Source: Fibrobacter sp.
Lineage (GTDB): Bacteria > Fibrobacterota > Fibrobacteria > Fibrobacterales > Fibrobacteraceae
Reading direction: 5' to 3'
DNA: 64,000 bases
Assembly: GCA_024399015.1 (NCBI GenBank)
Contig: JAKSIC010000005.1
Span: 80,065-144,064, forward strand
The position numbers and the translations under genes are program-made. How positions within the stretch are numbered: the stretch's first letter is position 1; every line of letters begins with the position of its first letter. This document shows, in pieces, positions 1 to 7,679 of this stretch. The notes below the pieces were generated by a model. That model was given only the letters and a program-made list of their open reading frames with translations. It did not search any database and was not told where the DNA came from.

Positions 1-126
1 ATGGGAATCCATTCCCCCGTAGGTGGAATAGTTTTCACGAGCATAGATGCCATGCTCCCGCACCTTCTGGCACCGGCGGCAGAACAACTGCTGTGAAAAC
101 AACCTATGAGGAAATAAAGGACGCAT
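1..126 (-). CDS. Partial protein with a CxxC motif (N-terminal end only)
   Basis: This open frame runs off the left edge of the window. The visible 42 residues begin MRPLFPHRLFSQ and include FCRRCQKVREHG, a CxxC pair of the kind found in zinc-ribbon proteins. The frame is open to the edge and the residue composition looks protein-like. The start is uncertain: the ATG at 126 lies inside a repeat-derived stretch without a clear ribosome binding site, and an in-frame TTG at 102 is an alternative. It lies downstream of gltX on the same strand. I do not recognise the family, and a second metal-binding pair would have to lie outside the window. Confidence 0.4.
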   Translation of the reverse strand, partial: MRPLFPHRLFSQQLFCRRCQKVREHGIYARENYSTYGGMDSH

Positions 127-133
127 TGATTGA

Positions 134-203
134 GTGGTTAGTGGTTAGTGATTAGTGGTCAGTTGTTACTGTTTACTAACCACTGTTTACTAAGCACTAT
201 TTG
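134..203. repeat. Heptamer-period degenerate tandem repeat with an internal inverted repeat
   Basis: Ten consecutive 7-bp units can be read: GTGGTTA, GTGGTTA, GTGATTA, GTGGTCA, GTTGTTA, CTGTTTA, CTAACCA, CTGTTTA, CTAAGCA, CTATTTG. The first units and the later ones are partly reverse complements, so AGTGGTTAGT at 140-149 pairs perfectly with ACTAACCACT at 175-184. The element fills the gap between the gltX stop and the next gene on that strand. The transcript of gltX could fold here, but there is no T-run typical of an intrinsic terminator. Confidence 0.7.
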
Positions 204-1676
204 TTATCCCATAAGTGGAAGTGCTACATCAATTCTACGGAGGGTTTCTTCCTTACCGAGGAGTTCGAAAAGTTCCCACAGGCCAGGACCAGCGGTAACA
301 CCAGAAACAGCCAGACGGGGAGCACCCACCAGTTCGCCAACCTTGTGGCCGATACGTTCTGCGAGAGCGTAGAATTCCTTTTCGATGACCGGGGTCTTGA
401 AATCTTCGATGGAAGCCAGCATGTTGCGGACTTCGGTAGCAAGGGCGCGAGAGCCTTCGCCGAAGTGCTTCTTGGCACCCTTTTCGTCGTAGGTTTCCGG
501 AGCCTTGAAGAAGTAGGTGGACATTTCAGCCAGGTCCTGCACGAAGTGGGCGCGGGGCTTCAGCTGCTTCACAATTTCCAGGAGACGAGCTTCCGGTTCG
601 GCGCTCAGGTCGAAGCCCTTGGCAGCCAGACCTTCCTTCATGATGGAGAGGAGCATAGCGTCGTCGCACATGTGAATGTGCTGACCGTTCATCCACTGCA
701 ACTTCTTTTCGTCGAAGGAAGCGGGCTTCGGGTTGATGCGTTCCAGAGTGAAGCAGTCGATCATTTCCTTGATGGTCATGACTTCACGATCGTCACCCGG
801 ATTCCAGCCGAGAAGTGCAAGGTAGTTCACAAGAGTTTCCGGCAGGTAGCCCAGGTCGCGGAAGTCGCCCACAGAGGCAGCACCCTTACGCTTGGAAAGC
901 TTACCGCCGTTCTTGTCGAGAATCACCGGCAGGTGGCACCATACGGGAGGTTCCCAGCCGAAGGCCTTGTACAGCAATTCGTGCTTGGGAGTAGAAGAAA
1001 TCCATTCGTCACCGCGGAGCACGTGGGAAGTACCCATCAGGTGGTCATCGCAAACACTTGCGAAATGATAAGTGGGGTAACCGTCGCGCTTGATCAAAAC
1101 CAAGTCGTCCAGAAGTTCGTTCTGGTACACGATGTGGCCACGGATCATATCGTCGAATTCGGTGACGCCAGTTTCCGGAACCTTGAAGCGGATCACAGCC
1201 TTTTCGCCAGCAGCAATGCGGGCTTCAGCTTCTTCGCGAGGAATGTTGCGGCAGTGACGGTCATAACCGGTCACAGAAACGCCAGCCTTTTCCTGTTCGG
1301 CACGAACTTCCTGAAGGCGTTCTTCGGTGCAGAAGCAGTAGTAAGCGTCGCCAGAGTCAAGGAGCTTCTTGATCTGTTCGTTATAGATGTGGAGGCGTTC
1401 GCTCTGGAAGTAAGGACCGCAATCCTTTTCGCAACCCGGACCTTCGTCCCACTGGAGGCCAAGCCACTTGAGGTCACGCATCAAATCGTGCAAAGCGGTT
1501 TCGTTATAGCGCTTACGGTCGGTATCTTCGATACGCAGGTAGAAAACGCCACCCATGGCCTTTGCAAAGAAGTAGTTGTAAATAGCAGTACGGGCACCGC
1601 CAACGTGGAGGTAGCCTGTGGGGCTAGGTGCAAAACGCACACGGACGGGACGCTTATTATTGCAGCAATCGCACAT
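204..1676 (-). CDS. gltX: Glutamate--tRNA ligase
   Basis: This 490-residue class I aminoacyl-tRNA synthetase charges tRNA(Glu) with glutamate in the cytoplasm. The N-terminal Rossmann core begins RVRFAPSPTGYLHVGGAR, with HVGG as the HIGH-type ATP motif at about residues 24-27. The second signature KLSKRKGA, the KMSKS equivalent, lies near residue 258. The all-helical anticodon-binding half follows, and the length is normal for the family. The start is set by AAGGAA a few bases upstream of the ATG at 1676. The N-terminus MCDCCNNKR is cysteine-rich, which is a small oddity. It has its own promoter region, divergent from the downstream symporter gene. Confidence 0.97.
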   Translation of the reverse strand: MCDCCNNKRPVRVRFAPSPTGYLHVGGARTAIYNYFFAKAMGGVFYLRIEDTDRKRYNETALHDLMRDLKWLGLQWDEGPGCEKDCGPYFQSERLHIYNEQIKKLLDSGDAYYCFCTEERLQEVRAEQEKAGVSVTGYDRHCRNIPREEAEARIAAGEKAVIRFKVPETGVTEFDDMIRGHIVYQNELLDDLVLIKRDGYPTYHFASVCDDHLMGTSHVLRGDEWISSTPKHELLYKAFGWEPPVWCHLPVILDKNGGKLSKRKGAASVGDFRDLGYLPETLVNYLALLGWNPGDDREVMTIKEMIDCFTLERINPKPASFDEKKLQWMNGQHIHMCDDAMLLSIMKEGLAAKGFDLSAEPEARLLEIVKQLKPRAHFVQDLAEMSTYFFKAPETYDEKGAKKHFGEGSRALATEVRNMLASIEDFKTPVIEKEFYALAERIGHKVGELVGAPRLAVSGVTAGPGLWELFELLGKEETLRRIDVALPLMG

Positions 1677-1892
1677 AGTTTATTCCTTTTTTTTCGCGGC
1701 AATTCCCTTTGCCGATTTTCGTCACAAAGGTTCGTCGCGAGATTCCGCGCAGATTACGCGGGGTTAAATTTTTCTATGTCAAAAAATAGCAAAACTTTTT
1801 CCTGCAGGCGTAGAGGGGGTAGCGGAAAACTCGCCACGTTGGGGTAAGCTTTTCGGCCCGCTGTAACGCGGCGAGGTTGCAGCGACCTTTGG

Positions 1893-1956
1893 ACACTTGG
1901 CCTTTAGGCCTTAGTGTACATGGCCACCTTTAGGTGGTGGGGAGGCCTCCCCCACC
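1893..1956. other. Three adjacent hairpins in the 446-bp gltX/symporter intergenic region
   Basis: The stretch 1677-2122 has no gene. It contains three consecutive strong inverted repeats. The first pairs ACACT with AGTGT around GGCC-TTTA-GGCC at 1893-1917. The second is CCACC-TTTA-GGTGG at 1924-1937. The third is a near-perfect GC palindrome centred on AGGCCT at 1936-1956. Two of them share the loop TTTA. None is followed by a T-run, so they are not ordinary terminators, and they could be a dispersed intergenic repeat or structured leader RNA. Nothing else in this gap is recognisable. Confidence 0.45.
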
Positions 1957-2122
1957 TATTGAAAAAAGAGACTTTCCCGTTGGAAATCCACTGTGTTTCC
2001 CCTTGGTTTTCGCGATGTTTTTCGCTTTTTACCGCATATTCCTCCGCCAATCAGCAACAACGTAACCCGTTATCCTTCAACGCTTTACTATATTTCTGCC
2101 GTATTTTTAGCATAAAGCGGGC

Positions 2123-3592
2123 ATGTGTCCGCGTAGCCAAAGGATCGATACGGAAGCTTTTACCGCTTTTCTTGATACCATCGATGGCTATGTTTGGGGA
2201 GTTCCCCTCATTGTCGTCATTCTGTTTGTAGGCCTGCTCCTCACAGTCCGCTTGGGCTGCTTGCAGGTGGTGAACCTCCCCAACGCCCTGCGTTACATGC
2301 TCCACAACGAAAAGGGCGGCCAGGGCGAAGTCTCTAGCTTCGGCGCACTTTGCACCGCTCTTGCAGCCACCATCGGCACGGGTAACATCGTGGGTGTGGC
2401 AACTGCTATCGGCACCGGCGGACCCGGCGCTCTTTTCTGGATGGAAATGGCAGCCTTCTTCGGCATGGCAACCAAGTACGCCGAAGGCGTTCTGGCCGTG
2501 AAGTACCGCAAGATGGATTCCGACGGTAAGGTTCTGGGCGGCCCCTTCTACTATATCGAAACAGGCCTTAAGGAACGTTTCGGTTGGAACATGAAGTGGC
2601 TTGCAGTGCTCTTCGCCATCTTCGGCGTCTGCGCAGGCGTCATGGGCATCGGCACCATCACCCAGGTGAACGGCATTACCAGCGCCATGGCTCGTCTCAC
2701 TCCTAACGCAGCAGAATTCGTGAACATCGGCGGTAACTCCGTCAGCGTTACCACCGCTATCGCAGGTGTGCTGGTCACAGCATTCTCCGCATTTGTGATT
2801 ATCGGCGGTCTGAAGCGTATCGCCAAGGTTTCTACCTACGTCGTTCCGGTGATGGCAATCCTCTACATTCTCGCATGCTTGCTGTTGCTCATGATGAACT
2901 TCGCTGCAATTCCCGAAGCCATCCAGACCATCGTCCGCGCCGCATTCAATCCCAGCGCAGTGACCGGCGGTGTGGTGGGCACCATCTTCATCGCCATGCA
3001 GAAGGGTATCGCCCGCGGTATCTTCAGTAACGAAGCAGGCCTCGGTTCCGCTCCGATTGCAGCAGCTGCAGCAAAGACCAACGAACCTGTCCGTCAGGGT
3101 CTGGTTTGCATGACCGGTACTTTCTTCGACACCATCATCATTTGTACCATGACCGGCCTTGCCATTGTGGTTTCCGGCGCTTGGGATCCGAAGCTGGGCC
3201 TGGAAGGCGTGAACATCACCATGGAAGCGTTCTCCCGCGGTCTCGCATTCTTCCCCGGTGGCGCAACCATCGCTCCATATTTCTTGGCAATCGCCCTGGT
3301 GTTCTTCGCATTCACCACCATTCTGGGCTGGGCTTACTATTCTGAAAAGTGCCTGCAGTACCTGATTGGCGGCAAGAAGAAGAAGGCAATCCTTGCCTAC
3401 CGCTGGGTTTACGTTGCTGCAATCTTCATCGGCCCCTACCTCACCGTAAGCGCCGTGTGGACCTGCGCAGACATTTTCAACGGTCTCATGGCATTCCCCA
3501 ACTTGATTGCCCTGATTCTGTTGAGCGGTATTGTCGCTCTGGAAACCAAGGACTTCCTGGATCGCTTGCACAGCGGCCAGGTGGGCGAATAA
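2123..3592 (+). CDS. Sodium:alanine symporter family (AGCS) amino-acid carrier
   Basis: This 489-residue polytopic inner-membrane protein is of the alanine/glycine:cation symporter family, which imports small amino acids with sodium. Recognisable family segments are YVWGVPLIVVILFVGLLLTVR near the N-terminus, the TIGTGNIVGVATAIGTGGPGALFWM block near residues 82-104, and GIARGIFSNEAGLGSAPIAAAAA near residue 295. About eleven hydrophobic helices are visible. The ATG at 2123 is the only plausible early in-frame start, but it lacks a clear Shine-Dalgarno sequence. The gene appears monocistronic and is followed by a strong terminator. The exact substrate cannot be read from the sequence. Confidence 0.93.
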   Translation: MCPRSQRIDTEAFTAFLDTIDGYVWGVPLIVVILFVGLLLTVRLGCLQVVNLPNALRYMLHNEKGGQGEVSSFGALCTALAATIGTGNIVGVATAIGTGGPGALFWMEMAAFFGMATKYAEGVLAVKYRKMDSDGKVLGGPFYYIETGLKERFGWNMKWLAVLFAIFGVCAGVMGIGTITQVNGITSAMARLTPNAAEFVNIGGNSVSVTTAIAGVLVTAFSAFVIIGGLKRIAKVSTYVVPVMAILYILACLLLLMMNFAAIPEAIQTIVRAAFNPSAVTGGVVGTIFIAMQKGIARGIFSNEAGLGSAPIAAAAAKTNEPVRQGLVCMTGTFFDTIIICTMTGLAIVVSGAWDPKLGLEGVNITMEAFSRGLAFFPGGATIAPYFLAIALVFFAFTTILGWAYYSEKCLQYLIGGKKKKAILAYRWVYVAAIFIGPYLTVSAVWTCADIFNGLMAFPNLIALILLSGIVALETKDFLDRLHSGQVGE

Positions 3593-3663
3593 TCATCGCA
3601 GAATTCGCGCAGGCTGATTCCGCGCAAAATCGCTGATTAGTTTCGCGAAGATTCGCAAAAGAA

Positions 3664-3694
3664 AACAGATGGTGACGAACCATCTGTTTTTTGT
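3664..3694 (+). terminator. Intrinsic terminator after the symporter gene
   Basis: A ten-base perfect stem, AACAGATGGT pairing with ACCATCTGTT around a five-base loop (GACGA), runs directly into a T-rich tract. It lies about 70 bp after the symporter stop codon. Confidence 0.9.
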
Positions 3695-3776
3695 TTTATC
3701 AGAAAAAGTCATCGCGTTTGTCATCTTTTGACATCGGCAAAAATGTATTTTAAAAAAGTCTAAAAAGAGGGTGAAA

Positions 3777-3935
3777 ATGATTACCACATTTTTGATTGTT
3801 CTAGGGGTTCTTGCCCTACTGGGAGGAGGCAGCGCCGATGTAGGAGACGCCTGCCTAATCACCCTTCTATTGAAGATTTTGCCCTTGCTTTTGATTTTTG
3901 GCGGAATTTTAACCCTTGTCATGTGTAGTCACTGA
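3777..3935 (+). CDS. Small membrane protein, 52 residues
   Basis: This short frame begins MITTFLIVLGVLALLGGG and ends LVMCSH. It has two hydrophobic segments, at residues 3-18 and 27-50, separated by a short polar turn containing SADVGDAC, which suggests a two-helix hairpin in the inner membrane. The start is supported by a purine-rich GAGGGTG a few bases upstream. It sits alone between a terminator and the next gene. No family is recognised. A holin-like or membrane-adaptor role is possible but nothing in the sequence proves it. Confidence 0.55.
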   Translation: MITTFLIVLGVLALLGGGSADVGDACLITLLLKILPLLLIFGGILTLVMCSH

Positions 3936-4009
3936 CAACTTAAAGGTGATCTGATTAATTTCCTCAAAAAGAACAAAAACTATATTTGCCCCCGTAACAA
4001 GGATTGATT

Positions 4010-4570
4010 ATGGCAAAAGAATTTCAGATGCAAATGAACCTGGCTTCCCGCCTGGACAAGTATTCCCTGAAGCTGCAGCAGCTCATGGTGAAGTCTAAGT
4101 TTACCCTCAAGGCCATGGAATATGGCGCAACCCACGTGATGCTCCGCGACCTTATGAAGTACGGCGTGGAACTTGACGGCGTGTTCAACAGTGTTGGCGA
4201 TTTCTGCTTCTCCAAGACCACCCTTCCCCTGGAAGAATACGCCCTGGATATGGAAGTCCAGTTTGACGCAGTGACCTTGGAAGCTCGCCTTATGAGCATC
4301 AGCATTTCCAGCAAGCGCGTAAAGGACGGCAACACCGAAACCGAATATTCCTTCAACTTCGAAAAGGACGCCGACAAGGAAGACTTCGACATGGTGATTC
4401 CCTACTTCAAGGTGAAGGAGCCGGACGAAGAACAGGACGACCCCAACAAGGTTGACATGGGCGGCCTTCAGGATGCGCTTTCCGAACTGGAAGGCGGTGG
4501 CAAGGGCAAGTTCAAGCGCAAGAAGAAGCGCCCCTTCATCTACTACGATACATACTTCACCATCAAGTAA
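4010..4570 (+). CDS. Uncharacterised protein, 186 residues
   Basis: The start is the ATG at 4010, chosen because AAGGA lies seven bases upstream; a longer in-frame TTG at 4004 would overlap the spacer. The protein begins MAKEFQMQMNLASRLDKYSL, has no signal peptide and no membrane segment, and looks cytoplasmic. The first 140 residues appear folded, with mixed alpha and beta character. The tail has an acidic stretch (EPDEEQDD), then a glycine/lysine-rich basic patch (GKGKFKRKKKRP) before the end YYDTYFTIK. The basic tail could contact nucleic acid or ribosomes, but this is inference. It lies 59 bp upstream of ispD on the same strand. Confidence 0.8.
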   Translation: MAKEFQMQMNLASRLDKYSLKLQQLMVKSKFTLKAMEYGATHVMLRDLMKYGVELDGVFNSVGDFCFSKTTLPLEEYALDMEVQFDAVTLEARLMSISISSKRVKDGNTETEYSFNFEKDADKEDFDMVIPYFKVKEPDEEQDDPNKVDMGGLQDALSELEGGGKGKFKRKKKRPFIYYDTYFTIK

Positions 4571-4629
4571 TCAACCTGCGCGGACAACGCAAAAAGTCGA
4601 CACAAAGCCTTCACCAACCAGATACTTTT

Positions 4630-5364
4630 ATGGATAAAAAATTTGCAGTGGTTCTCCCGGCAGGCGGCCTGGGCAAACGTATGGGCGGAAACATTCCCAA
4701 GCAATTGATGCTTTTGGGAGGCAAGCCCGTTTACCGTTACTGTCTTGAGACATTCTTGCAAATGGATGAAATTGTCGAAGTGGTGATGGCCGTGCCTGCC
4801 GACTGGAAAAGTCATTTCGAAAACGAACTTTTCGCCAAAGAATCAGAACGCTGCGATGCAGTCAAGAACTGTGAAAGCCTCACTCCGGAAATGCGGGCCA
4901 AGCTGAAAATTGTCGTGGGCGGCGCGGAACGTTGGCAGTCCGTGGAAAATGGCGTAAACGCCCTGACTAGTGGTGCCGAATACGTGCTGGTTCACGACGT
5001 GGCCCGCCCCTTCGTCAGCAAGGAAATCATTCTGGATGTTTGCAACACGCTGGTAACGAAGGGCGCATGCCTTGTAGCAAAGCCTGCCGTAGACACCATC
5101 AAGATTGCAGCCGACGGACGTGTTGAAAAGACCATCGACCGCAACACCGTTTGGATGGCGCAAACGCCCCAGGCAGCACGCATTGACCTGCTCAAGAAAT
5201 TGTACGCGAGAATCGCCGCAGAACCGCTGAACTTTGTACCCACCGACGAAGCCAGCATCCTGGAATTCTTTGGCGAGCCGGTCTATATCGTGAAGGGAGC
5301 CGCAGCCAACGACAAGCTGACCACTCCCGAGGATTTCGAAATCTTCGCAAATCGTGCGAAATAA
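4630..5364 (+). CDS. ispD: 2-C-methyl-D-erythritol 4-phosphate cytidylyltransferase
   Basis: This 244-residue enzyme transfers CMP from CTP to methylerythritol phosphate in the non-mevalonate isoprenoid pathway. The nucleotide-binding N-terminus VLPAGGLGKRMGGNIPKQL carries the conserved G-x-G-x-R-M and the lysine before QL. The motifs VLVHDVARPF and KPAVDTIK also match the family, as does MAQTPQAAR. The length is normal. No strong ribosome binding site precedes the ATG, so coupling to the upstream unknown gene is possible. The gene ends convergent with the NicO gene. Confidence 0.94.
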   Translation: MDKKFAVVLPAGGLGKRMGGNIPKQLMLLGGKPVYRYCLETFLQMDEIVEVVMAVPADWKSHFENELFAKESERCDAVKNCESLTPEMRAKLKIVVGGAERWQSVENGVNALTSGAEYVLVHDVARPFVSKEIILDVCNTLVTKGACLVAKPAVDTIKIAADGRVEKTIDRNTVWMAQTPQAARIDLLKKLYARIAAEPLNFVPTDEASILEFFGEPVYIVKGAAANDKLTTPEDFEIFANRAK

Positions 5365-5400
5365 TTCCCATCGTTTCGACGCGGAATAATTTTCGCAATT

Positions 5401-6375
5401 TTAAGACAGCATAAACATTCCTGCAAGGAACACCACAAGGCCTCCTGCAAAGGAAGCCACAATGTGGATGTAGGCCGCCAGCCATCCGGTTTTGGCGGCT
5501 CCTTTGTCTATGCCCTTTTTCAGGGCGATGGCAGCAATTCCAAACAACATATTGGTGACGGTCATGCCCACACAAACTGCTCCTGCGGAAGCAAGGGCCA
5601 ACGCCACCATGGAATTCAAGAGACAGAACAGAACAATCAAGGCCACAGCTGGGCACGGCACAATTCCCGTTACGGCAGCCACCCCAATCAGTTCCTTCCA
5701 GGAAGTATTTTTTGAAACAGCAACTTCGCCGGCTTTATTTTCGCCGATGCGACGGTTTCTCAAAAGTTTCACCAAATCATGGATGGCAATTCCTATGAGC
5801 AAAAGTCCAGTGAAGCAAACCAGTCCGTAGCTCACTTTTTCTATTCCCTGACGCCCCAATTCAAAGGAAGGGAACACGGCTGCTTTCAAAATTCCGTACA
5901 AAACAAAAAGTAAAATCACGGCGCTCAAGGTGTGAGTAAAAGTAATTCCCGCGCCAAGGGCAATACCATGTTTCCACTTTCCCTTTCGCGCAAGGAAATA
6001 CCCCACCACAATGGATTTTCCGTGGCCAGGCCCTAGAGCGTGAAGCATTCCGTACAAAAAGCAAATCAGAAGAAAGGTCCAGATAATGCCGGATTCACCA
6101 TTCTTCATGGCAGTGATTTTCGCGGCAATATTTTCACGAAGTTTCTTCTGCTGGTCTGCAAAATTTTCCGTTAGGCAAAAAACATGAGTGTCATGAATAC
6201 TTACAACAGACTGATTGTCTTGAGCTACAGTATCGGGGAACGGCGTCGATTCAACAGTTTCAGTAGATGCCGTCGAACCATCCATCGAAAACTTTTTCTT
6301 TGTAACGGCAGAAAAAGAGAACTGTGCACAAAGCAGCAACAAGGCAACAAACAATGTGGCTACAGACGATCTCAT
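5401..6375 (-). CDS. NicO/RcnA-type nickel-cobalt transporter
   Basis: This 324-residue polytopic membrane protein has a hydrophilic N-terminal extension after a hydrophobic segment that may be a signal sequence. The family signature HALGPGHGK is at about residues 112-120, followed by TFTHTLSAV and later GIVPCPAVALIVLF. Histidines in these helices are the expected metal ligands. The family moves Ni2+, Co2+ and perhaps Fe2+ or Mn2+, and the direction of transport cannot be read from sequence. Its start overlaps the end of the DUF1007 gene by four bases (ATGA), so the two are translationally coupled. A DtxR-like operator lies upstream of the pair. Confidence 0.88.
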   Translation of the reverse strand: MRSSVATLFVALLLLCAQFSFSAVTKKKFSMDGSTASTETVESTPFPDTVAQDNQSVVSIHDTHVFCLTENFADQQKKLRENIAAKITAMKNGESGIIWTFLLICFLYGMLHALGPGHGKSIVVGYFLARKGKWKHGIALGAGITFTHTLSAVILLFVLYGILKAAVFPSFELGRQGIEKVSYGLVCFTGLLLIGIAIHDLVKLLRNRRIGENKAGEVAVSKNTSWKELIGVAAVTGIVPCPAVALIVLFCLLNSMVALALASAGAVCVGMTVTNMLFGIAAIALKKGIDKGAAKTGWLAAYIHIVASFAGGLVVFLAGMFMLS

Positions 6376-6950
6376 TTCTTGAACCTCACATAAAGGCCCT
6401 CCACATAGGATCTAAAGTCCTGCATCAAGGTCAGGCCTTCAAGACTATCGTCATAATAATCCACTTCTAACGCATCAGGAGCTTTGGCGTCAGAATTACC
6501 CATGTCAGAAGTGACCTGAATATAATTCGACGGATCAGCAACAACTATAACCAGGAACTTGTATTCATTTGAAACAGGAACGGAAAAACGAATCAGGTAA
6601 TCCAAGACCAGTTTCCCATTTTTTTTCCTCGCCTGGAAATTTTCAACATTCAGCGCAGGCAAAAATTTCGTTCCACTCAAAACGTAGTTGTAATAGTTCT
6701 GCTTGGCAAGAGGATCCAAAACGGCGATTTTCAACGATTCCAATTCTTTTTTTGAAAGCGAGCCATCATCATTTGCGTCGGCAGCAGCGAACATGGAAGT
6801 ACCATAAATCTCGTCATATTCCCAATGGTTCTGAACACCGATAAACCCAGTCTCGTCAAACACAGCCTGAACAGTCACATCCGCAAACACATGCGGGTGC
6901 GCCCAGGACATGGCGCTGAGCAAAACCAGAAATAAGAAAAAAAGTCTCAT
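6372..6950 (-). CDS. DUF1007-family periplasmic protein with an EF-hand loop
   Basis: This 192-residue exported protein begins with a cleavable signal (MRLFFLFLVLLSAMSWA) followed at once by HPHVF, the hallmark of DUF1007. Genes of this family commonly sit beside NicO/RcnA metal transporters, as here, and are thought to serve them as periplasmic partners. A canonical EF-hand-like loop, DANDDGSLSKKEL, spans about residues 58-70, with D58, N60, D62, S64 and E69 in the coordinating pattern. It is first in a two-gene unit with the transporter. A metal-handling role is well supported by context, but the metal is unknown. Confidence 0.85.
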   Translation of the reverse strand: MRLFFLFLVLLSAMSWAHPHVFADVTVQAVFDETGFIGVQNHWEYDEIYGTSMFAAADANDDGSLSKKELESLKIAVLDPLAKQNYYNYVLSGTKFLPALNVENFQARKKNGKLVLDYLIRFSVPVSNEYKFLVIVVADPSNYIQVTSDMGNSDAKAPDALEVDYYDDSLEGLTLMQDFRSYVEGLYVRFKK

Positions 6951-7026
6951 TACAAATCAATATATAAAATATTGACATTCTGCAAAAAAGTAGCACTTTT
7001 TTTTGCCCACCCTATTTACACAAATG

Positions 7027-7040
7027 TTAGCTTTAACTAA
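7027..7040. promoter_or_regulatory. Putative DtxR-family operator between DUF1007 and HD-GYP genes
   Basis: TTAGCTTTAACTAA fits the pattern TTAG-N6-CTAA repeated in the feo promoter region. Extended similarity to one site at 18036-18049 read on the other strand (TTAGCCTTGACTAA) covers the whole 14-mer except two transitions. It lies 29 bp upstream of the HD-GYP start codon and 77 bp upstream of the DUF1007 start, so it could govern either divergent gene. Confidence 0.6.
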
Positions 7041-7068
7041 TTTTAATTTAGCAATTTGGGAGTTATAA

Positions 7069-7674
7069 ATGTCCTGCTTATCACAGTATCACGACTTGAT
7101 TTTATGCATCGTATCCGCATTGGAAGCAAGAGATTCCTATACCAGTTTTCATTCGTCCCGCGTGGCAGAAATGGTGGAAGCCCTATGCAGGTTTATGGGC
7201 ATCACCGGAGATCAGGAAGAGCTTTTTCACATTGCAGCGCATCTGCACGACGTGGGTAAAATCGGGATTCGTGACGACGTTCTTTTGAAAGCAGGACGCC
7301 TTAACGACGAAGAATGGGAGATTATGAAATCCCACTCCATGCAAGGTTACGAAATTTTGCGGAAAGCAAAACTCTTTGAAGATGTAGCAGTCATTGTCCG
7401 CGGTCACCATGAACGCTGGGACGGCAAGGGCTATCCCGACGGATTGGCAGGCAACAATATTCCCTTGGGATCAAGACTGATTGCCATCGCCGACTCCATC
7501 GACGCCATGATTTCAGACCGTCCGTACCGCAAGGGATTGGACGTTTCCATCTGCAAGGAAGAAATAAAAAAGAACGCCGGAATCATGTACGATCCCGACG
7601 TAGTTAAAGCCGCAATGGACAACTGGGAAGAACTGATTAAGGCAGGCACCGATATCTGCGTTATGCAGAAGTAG
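7069..7674 (+). CDS. Stand-alone HD-GYP domain protein
   Basis: This 201-residue cytoplasmic protein consists of little more than one HD-GYP domain, the family that hydrolyses cyclic di-GMP or related dinucleotides. The metal-binding HD doublet is at H60-D61 in HLHDVGKIGI, a further histidine is in HSSRV near residue 28, and the pair H113-H114 is followed by GYPDGL at 121-126. RPYRKGL near residue 151 is the conserved C-terminal substrate motif. There is no receiver, PAS or membrane segment. GGGAG precedes the ATG at good spacing. A putative iron-type operator lies in its promoter region. Confidence 0.92.
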   Translation: MSCLSQYHDLILCIVSALEARDSYTSFHSSRVAEMVEALCRFMGITGDQEELFHIAAHLHDVGKIGIRDDVLLKAGRLNDEEWEIMKSHSMQGYEILRKAKLFEDVAVIVRGHHERWDGKGYPDGLAGNNIPLGSRLIAIADSIDAMISDRPYRKGLDVSICKEEIKKNAGIMYDPDVVKAAMDNWEELIKAGTDICVMQK

Positions 7675-7679
7675 GCTGC

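Noticed and set aside
201..1847. A 548-codon plus-strand open frame opposite gltX
   Set aside because: gltX is unambiguous by its HVGG and KLSKRKGA motifs. The plus-strand frame has no recognisable domain.
5356..5396. Possible hairpin between the convergent ispD and NicO genes
   Set aside because: GCGAAA and TTTCGC can pair, but the interior does not match well and there is no convincing T-run on either side. Left out as a terminator.
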